Shown piece after piece: positions 58,849 through 64,000 of a stretch of 64,000 nucleotides of DNA. Position 1 is the first letter of the stretch, and each line of letters opens with the position of its first letter. Where the stretch lies: NCBI GenBank assembly GCA_023525975.1, contig CM042022.1, positions 5,261,001-5,325,000 of the forward strand, written 5' to 3'. The stretch comes from Smallanthus sonchifolius (Eukaryota; Streptophyta; Magnoliopsida; Asterales; Asteraceae). Below the pieces are notes generated by a model. It did no database searches. It saw nothing but the letters and a program-made list of their open reading frames with translations, and was not told where the DNA came from. The translations under genes were made by a program, and so were the position numbers.

Positions 58849-58869
58849 ATAACTGCCTTTGGCAGTTAT
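58849..58869. repeat. Perfect 9-bp hairpin
   Basis: ATAACTGCC-TTT-GGCAGTTAT. It may be the terminus of a small element. AAATTCGAAATTCGAATTT palindromic words follow directly. Confidence 0.6.
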
Positions 58870-59000
58870 TCTTTTATTTCAAATTCGAAATTCGAATTTT
58901 AAATAAAATTCGCCCAATTTTTGACACGAATTTTATATAATAATTTATTAGAAAATTAATTTCTAATACAATTTCAAATTCGAAGCTCGATCCCAGTCAG

Positions 59001-59050
59001 GGGATCTGCCTCTTGGACCCCGCTAAGGGCGCTGCCCCCGGACCCCGTTA
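59001..59050 (+). other. GC-rich island in AT-rich sequence
   Basis: GACCCCGCTAAGGGCGC and GCCCCCGGACCCCG stand out against the AT-rich surroundings. Together with the hairpin at 58849 they suggest a small repeat unit of unknown class. Confidence 0.4.
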
Positions 59051-59488
59051 TATAATGATAAACTCAAATAAGCGTGCACTCCGCACCTCCTAACTTATTT
59101 GATATTTACGATGATATGTGTTGATCAAACAAGTTAATCCAATTACACTAAAATATCTAACAAGATGTTGAAAGCAAAGCTACAACAAGCATATGTGCAT
59201 TTTATTACCAAAACAAAAATATAAGTATCATCATATTTTAAAATTATTACTTTTACATGTCATATATATTATACTTTAATAAACAATTTGATGATTTTCT
59301 TTTATATATTTTAATTAAGTTAAGTTGTTATTATAAATAATTACCACTAAAAACAATTTCTTTGCAAAACTTTGTTTCTTTGCCTCTTTTGGTAAAAATC
59401 AATCATTGATGTTGGTTAATGACATATTTTGACAATTTATGTCTAGTGTTATTGAGCTTCTCACTATGGTAGGCAATTGATCTACCTT

Positions 59489-59576
59489 TTTACATGCGGA
59501 GCTCGAACCCTTGACTTCAAGGGGAGCTTCACCGCTTAATTCCAAATGGCTTTGTCATTAGACCCAACTCCCCACC
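59489..59576 (-). mobile_element. Short SINE
   Basis: The flanks CAATTGATCTACCTT (59474-59488) and CAATTGGTCTACCTT (59577-59591) match at 14 of 15. The minus strand has a B-box-like GGGTTCGAGCTC and an A-box-like GTTGGGTCTAATGAC. Confidence 0.75.
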
Positions 59577-59639
59577 CAATTGGTCTACCTTGTTGAGTCA
59601 ATATTGCTCCAAAATTTGTCCATATGCATTAAACTCCAA

Positions 59640-61060
59640 TTCAAAAACTTTGTATGGTAGTAAGCTTCTCTTTAGTTTAAGCGAAGCTCTTTTCAACTTC
59701 GTCGGTCCACTGAAACTAGTCTTTCTTTAAACTATTTGTGATTGGAGGTACAATATTGCTGAAATTACGAATGAATCGCCGATGGAAGGTAACAAAACCA
59801 TGAAAGCTACGAACTTCAGTCACCGTCTTTGGAAAAGGCAAGTCTACAATTGCTTTGAACTTGCGTCAACATGTATTCCATCAGCACTCGCGATATACTC
59901 AACAAAGAGTACCCTGTTTAGAAAACTACATTTCTTTAAGGTAATATATAATTCGTTATACTAAAGAGTAGATAGAATGGTACACAAGTGACTAAGATGC
60001 TTCTTGTATGCATAACTATAGATTTATTTCATCAAAGTAAACCACTGCCCACTTGCCCGTTAAAGGTTTGGGTGCTTATGTCATCAATCGCATGAACGTA
60101 CTAGTTACATTTGACACTCCAAATGTCATAACAAGCCACTCGTACAATCCTTCCATCTTGAAAGCGGTCTTGTAATAACCACTTCACAATTCTATCTTAG
60201 ATAACAGCTTCGCTTATGATAGTTGGTCAAGCAAGTCACTAAGGGCGATGAACTGGAACCTGTACCTCATAGTGATTTTGTTGATGGCCCGATTGTCCAC
60301 ATACATTTTCTAGCTTCCATTATTCTTAGGTGTGAGGAAATCACGCACAACACATGGACTAATGCTTTCTTTATCGTGTCCCTTATTCAAGAGCTCCTCC
60401 CTCTATTCCTCACAACATCACACAATTTAGGTCTCATTCAGTAATTGGCAAGATCAGGAAGACTTGCACTATGAATCAATTCAATTTGGTGTTGTATTGT
60501 TCGTGAATGTAGGGTAGCTTGTTATGTTTATAGTAGACATTACCATCTCGAAACCATACTGTATAGGCTTCACTATGTTTCAATCTGACTCCATGGGCTC
60601 CTCTTCACTTCCTTTTACTAATAGAGTACAAATGGTTCTCATCTCCTTTGTCTCTGTGCAAAAGTCATGTGAGAGTAACTGTAGAAAAAGGTTTTACCTT
60701 CCGCATTTGACACAAACGATTCTTTTCCATCGGGTTTGATAGCGATCGCTTCCCTTCCCAAGCGAAGAGATACGTGTTCTACTTCCCTAGATGTGTTGCA
60801 TCAAATTCACGTTGGCAAGGGCTGCCCAACAGGACATAAGAAGCATCTATATCCACCACGTCACCAATGACCTTTTAATTATAGGTCTTCCCAATATAGA
60901 TAGGAAGCCTACAAGTCCTAGCCACTTTGATGGCCAAACACTTCTTGATCCATCCAATCTAATAAGTTCTTAGGTGGGGCTCCGTTTGAAGTTTTCACCC
61001 ATTGAAGAAAGCCTTTGATACAAGGTTCTCACAGCTACCGCCGTCAATTGTTAACGATTA
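59640..61060 (-). pseudogene. Strongly decayed Ty3/gypsy pol
   Basis: The minus strand shows faint gypsy blocks: a protease-region DVVDIDASYVLLGSP (about 60880-60830), RT pieces MCMDNRAINKI (about 60300), GLYEWLVM and VYFDEI (about 60060-60020), and then a post-RT ASADGIHVDAS block (about 59890-59860). Stops and shifts occur every few dozen bases. It is not Athila: the order and words fit a chromovirus-type gypsy better (inference). Confidence 0.65.
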
Positions 61061-61198
61061 TACCTTTCGTTGATTGAACATCCGGACAATCTGCAAACCA
61101 TCTGCAGCTTTAGAGAACACAAAATCCTCCAGACCATAAGCGTAACAACTTCCACCGCAACATATTCATCACTATCCTTAAATCTTCTGTTGGAGTTG
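61061..61198 (-). pseudogene. Decayed gypsy gag/protease border
   Basis: The minus strand reads FKDSDEYVAVEVV followed by unclear sequence. It belongs to the decayed gypsy element and is cut by an LTR at 61199. Confidence 0.4.
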
Positions 61199-61555
61199 GG
61201 ATTAAAGTCAATATAAGGTTTACTCCGAAGGCTCACTGCCTACTCCGGAGAACAGTCTACTACGAAGGACTTAATATAGTTCAGAGAGCTTATTGTACTA
61301 CGAAGAGCTCTTGTCTACTAACGAGAGTGTTTTACTCCGGAGTATAGTTCTTGAAAGTAGAGGGACCTTTTGTGCTATTATGAAAGATAGGTTGTTAATC
61401 AGTTGTTAACAACCGGTTATACATAGAGAGATGATCTCTATGATAGTTGAAGCTTTTGTACTTGTACTTTCATATTCTTTCGCTCTGTAATTTCCTTTAC
61501 ATTCAGTAATAAGAGCAAGCATTTGGTTTTCATCTTGATTTCAGTTCTTTGGTGT
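61199..61555 (+). mobile_element. Copia-type LTR, probably solo
   Basis: It begins TGTTGGAGTTGGGATT. It contains repeated TACTCCGGAG and ACTACGAAG words and a pyrimidine/AT-rich end. Gypsy-like coding remnants flank it on both sides. The right end and target duplication are uncertain. Confidence 0.5.
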
Positions 61556-61928
61556 TAGATTAGATCTTTTCAGTTGCAATTTCTACATCTTCGACCTCTA
61601 TTTCTTCATCCACATCATCCTTAAAATCAACTAGAACGACATGTCCTCGCTTTGGGTACTCATTTTTTCTGTATCAAGGTTCCCCGCGTCAGTAACATTT
61701 CACCACACCTATCTTGTTTTATGAATTAGGTTTAAACTAGACAATAGGGATGATATTAGCCTTTCTGACATTGCTACTACTGGTTGCTCTGGGTGCCCTC
61801 ATAGGGCCTGGATCATGTTAGATGGGCTTTGACTGAGCCTAACCACATGACTTCCGGAATATATTGCCTCTAGTGGGGAACGTTGAGTGGTGAAAGTAGA
61901 CCTTTAACCTCTCTGTGTTCAAAGCTAA
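61556..61928 (-). pseudogene. Continuation of the decayed gypsy element
   Basis: The minus strand reads GHVVLVDFKDDVDEEIEVED near 61650-61600, an acidic stretch consistent with gag or the gag-pol link. Nothing further is interpretable. Confidence 0.4.
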
Positions 61929-62421
61929 GTTTAGAAATTATTATACGTCAAATAACATCAAAAGTATTGGTTTTAGAAGATGAAATGTCTAATGTTTTTT
62001 TGCCCGGAGAACTAATTGGATTGTTGCGAGCGGAACGAATGGGGCGCGCTTTGGAAGAAGCGATCTGTTACCAAGCCATCTTATTGGGAATAACAAGAGC
62101 ATCCATGAATACTCAAAGTTTCATATCTGAAGCGAGTTTTCAAGAAACCGCTCGAGTTTTAGCAAAAGCAGCTCTCCTGGGGCGTCGATTGGTTGAAAGG
62201 CCTGAAAGAAAAAGTTGTTCTGAGGGATGATACCTGTTGGTAGCGGCTTCAAAACACCTTCAAGCGAATCTAACAACATTCCTAACAACATTGCCTTTGA
62301 ACTCAAAAAAAAGAATCTATTAAAGGGGGAAATGAAAGATATTTTGTTCTACCATAGAAAATTATTTGATTCTTGCCTTTCAAAGAATTTCTATGATACA
62401 CAAGAACAATCATTTTTTTAG
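61929..62421 (+). pseudogene. rpoC2: rpoC2 fragment (plastid RNA polymerase beta'' subunit)
   Basis: It reads LEIIIRQITSKVLV, NVFLPGELIGLLRAERMGRA and ISEASFQETARVLAKAALL, then shifts after GRR (bases lost near 62190). It continues in another frame through GEMKDILFYHRKLFDSCLSK, stopping at 62419-62421. This is the C-terminal part of plastid RNA polymerase beta''. It is non-functional here. Confidence 0.92.
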
Positions 62422-62663
62422 GATTTCATGATACCTAAGAGCATATTCATCCCTTTCTTTTATTTTTTAAAAGGATCCGTTGGTTTTTAGGGGCAGTCAT
62501 TTGATTTGCTAGTAATAAAAAAAATAACAAATAGAAAATAATAATGGCTTGGGCTGTGTATCTATGCCAATCTACAGTAGAAGAGAAGGTTCCATCGAAA
62601 CAATTATTTATTTTAGTGTACCTCTTCGCTTTTTTTCAAAAGGGGGAGGCAGTGTGGGGAGAA

Positions 62664-62768
62664 ATGACAAGAAGATATTGGAACAATAATTTAGAAGAGA
62701 TGATGGAAGCATGAGTTCATTTTGGCCATGGTACTAGGAAATGGAATCCTAAAATGGCACCTTATATC
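62664..62768 (+). pseudogene. rps2: rps2 5' fragment (plastid ribosomal protein S2)
   Basis: The ATG at 62664 opens MTRRYWNNNLEEMMEA, then TGA where the plastid gene has Gly, then VHFGHGTRKWNPKMAPYIS. It is cut at the junction with the LTR. Confidence 0.9.
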
Positions 62769-64000
62769 TGTGACATTTCGGATTTTTCATTCGCGCACTT
62801 ATAATACAATTATCGTGTAATCATTCTCAAATTAAATAAAATACGAGTGTTTTATTTAGTTTTATACAAATGGGCATTTTCATTTTACGGATTTAAATTA
62901 ATTAAAATTTTATAAGTTTTAAAACTTATATACCAAACCAAACCAAACGTACCCAGTATAATCCCACACATAACTAGCGCTATTAGTAGGGTCTGGTTTT
63001 AAAACTTATATACAATTTCTATATAAAGATCTAATTTAAAAGTTCCATATTTAATAAAATAACCTATTTAAAATAAGATAACTAACTTTTATAAAAATTA
63101 TTTATAACAACAATAATAATATAAGTTTAGAAAATATATTTAAAAAAATTAATTAAATTAAAAGAAATTAAATTAATTATTTTTATAAAAGATAAGGGGT
63201 TGTTTTGAAACTTTTCAAACTAAAAGGTTTTAAGCTAAAATCAGTTGAGGGACTATTTCTGTACAAATAAAACTACAAGGACTCATCCGTAACTATCTCA
63301 GGGGCCGAATTAAATCAAAACCAAACTACAAGGACTAAATCTGCCAAACCCCAATTCGCATTTCCGATCGTCACCTACATTGTCCGGCGGTCCGAGATAG
63401 TTTCCGGCGAACACCCCGACAGGGCTGTTCCTTGCACCTCGACAGCCGCTAAAGGCTTCTCTGGCTTCGTCTCTCCCACGCGAACAAGACCCCCCGACCA
63501 ATTGGTCTCCCCAACATAAGGATCGTCTGATCCTGTTGGTGGCCGAGAAACCCACGTTCGAATTCGCGCCCGACAGACCACCTCCACGCGTGTTGAATGT
63601 CTGGTTAGTTTCGTCTCGTCCAGACTAGTGTCGTAACGTGCCCAATTGCACGTTTTAACATAGAAATCAAGCTCGGCTATAAAAAGCCATAGTCGAACCT
63701 GCTCGAGGTCGCGACCCCTCCTCCACCCAATCTCACTCCAAATTGAAGGCACCATTACAATCGCCATCTCTGTGTGAAGCTGTGACCAAGGTTGTAGAGG
63801 CTAATCCCACCCAGAAGCTCGATTCTCATTCTGGATATTCTCGGATTAAGACTCTGCCGTCCGGCCCCTTCACGACCACGTAAGAATCCTCAACTTCGTT
63901 TCTTTACCTTCTGTTATCATAAGACAAACTGAACCGATCGAAGTCACGACTCCAAACCATCGATTACCGGACAAACTAATGTTACTGTTGTATTTGCTAA
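62769..64000 (+). mobile_element. Probable gypsy LTR, running out of the window
   Basis: It begins TGTGACATTTCGGATTTTTC exactly at the chloroplast-DNA break. It is AT-rich up to 63300, then GC-rich. GGCTATAAAAAGCC at 63675-63688 is a TATA box. No second LTR or primer site is in view, so the limits are unknown. Confidence 0.55.
63678..63685 (+). promoter_or_regulatory. Putative LTR TATA box
   Basis: CTATAAAAAG sits inside the short palindrome GGCT-ATAAAA-AGCC. It is the only strong TATA in the 62.8-64 kb LTR-like region. Confidence 0.5.

Larger units (their letters stand above)
61929..62768 (+). other. Chloroplast DNA insertion (rpoC2 3' part to rps2 5' part)
   Basis: The stretch is colinear with the chloroplast rpoC2-rps2 region: rpoC2 coding, the intergenic spacer with TGGCTTGGGCTGTGTATCTA, then the rps2 start. 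It ends abruptly at 62768 where an LTR begins. Several substitutions, small indels and stops show it is an old nuclear copy and not contamination. Confidence 0.9.

Noticed and set aside
62664..62768. Real rps2 gene
   Set aside because: It has an in-frame TGA and is truncated by an LTR. It is a nuclear copy of plastid DNA.

Overview
The window is nuclear DNA of a flowering plant. It has multi-exon genes with GT-AG introns, short stretches of chloroplast DNA, and a dense load of plant-type transposons. The repeat families resemble those of Asteraceae, but that is an impression and not a proven placement. Only two genes look intact: a plasma-membrane H+-ATPase (31354-38293, + strand, 14 coding exons, 954 codons) and a small two- or three-exon gene with the conserved ELHRLY motif of DUF863-like proteins (56785-58277, - strand). 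No tRNA, rRNA or CRISPR array is visible.

Region 1-11.9 kb is a nest of mobile elements. A Helitron-type 3' end (901-930) lies beside a broken UPL3/KAKTUS-like ubiquitin-ligase fragment (297-662). A SINE follows. Then comes a Ty1/copia element (about 1503-11875) with 161-bp LTRs. It is interrupted by a hAT-like element, a block of LTR sequence, a 2040-bp solo LTR with a perfect 5-bp target duplication, and a 5'-truncated LINE that carries its own hAT MITE. Region 12-31 kb is AT-rich and holds hAT-like elements with 8-bp target duplications, three short Helitron-like elements, a LINE, several SINEs and an AT-rich foldback.

Region 31-38.3 kb is the H+-ATPase gene. A strong G-run tract sits directly before its TATA box. 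Intron 1 holds a SINE and a near-perfect 619-bp palindrome. A G16 run follows the stop codon. Region 38.6-42.4 kb has LINE 3' fragments and LTR pieces.

Region 43.4-55.2 kb is one Ty3/gypsy element of the Athila lineage on the - strand. It has both LTRs, a tRNA-Asp-like primer site, and gag, protease, RT, RNase H and integrase remnants broken by stops and shifts. A related solo LTR (44867-45960) is inserted in the opposite orientation. Region 55.2-64 kb holds the DUF863-like gene, a heavily decayed gypsy pol (- strand) with a copia-type LTR inside it, a chloroplast insertion spanning the rpoC2-rps2 junction, and the start of another LTR that runs out of the window.

No new defence or metabolic system is visible. 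The most unusual signal is architectural. Two LTRs (at about 5.5 and 8.1 kb) carry clusters of near-perfect inverted repeats that stop exactly 16 nt before the TATA box, and the Athila LTRs carry a different palindrome cluster in the same relative place.
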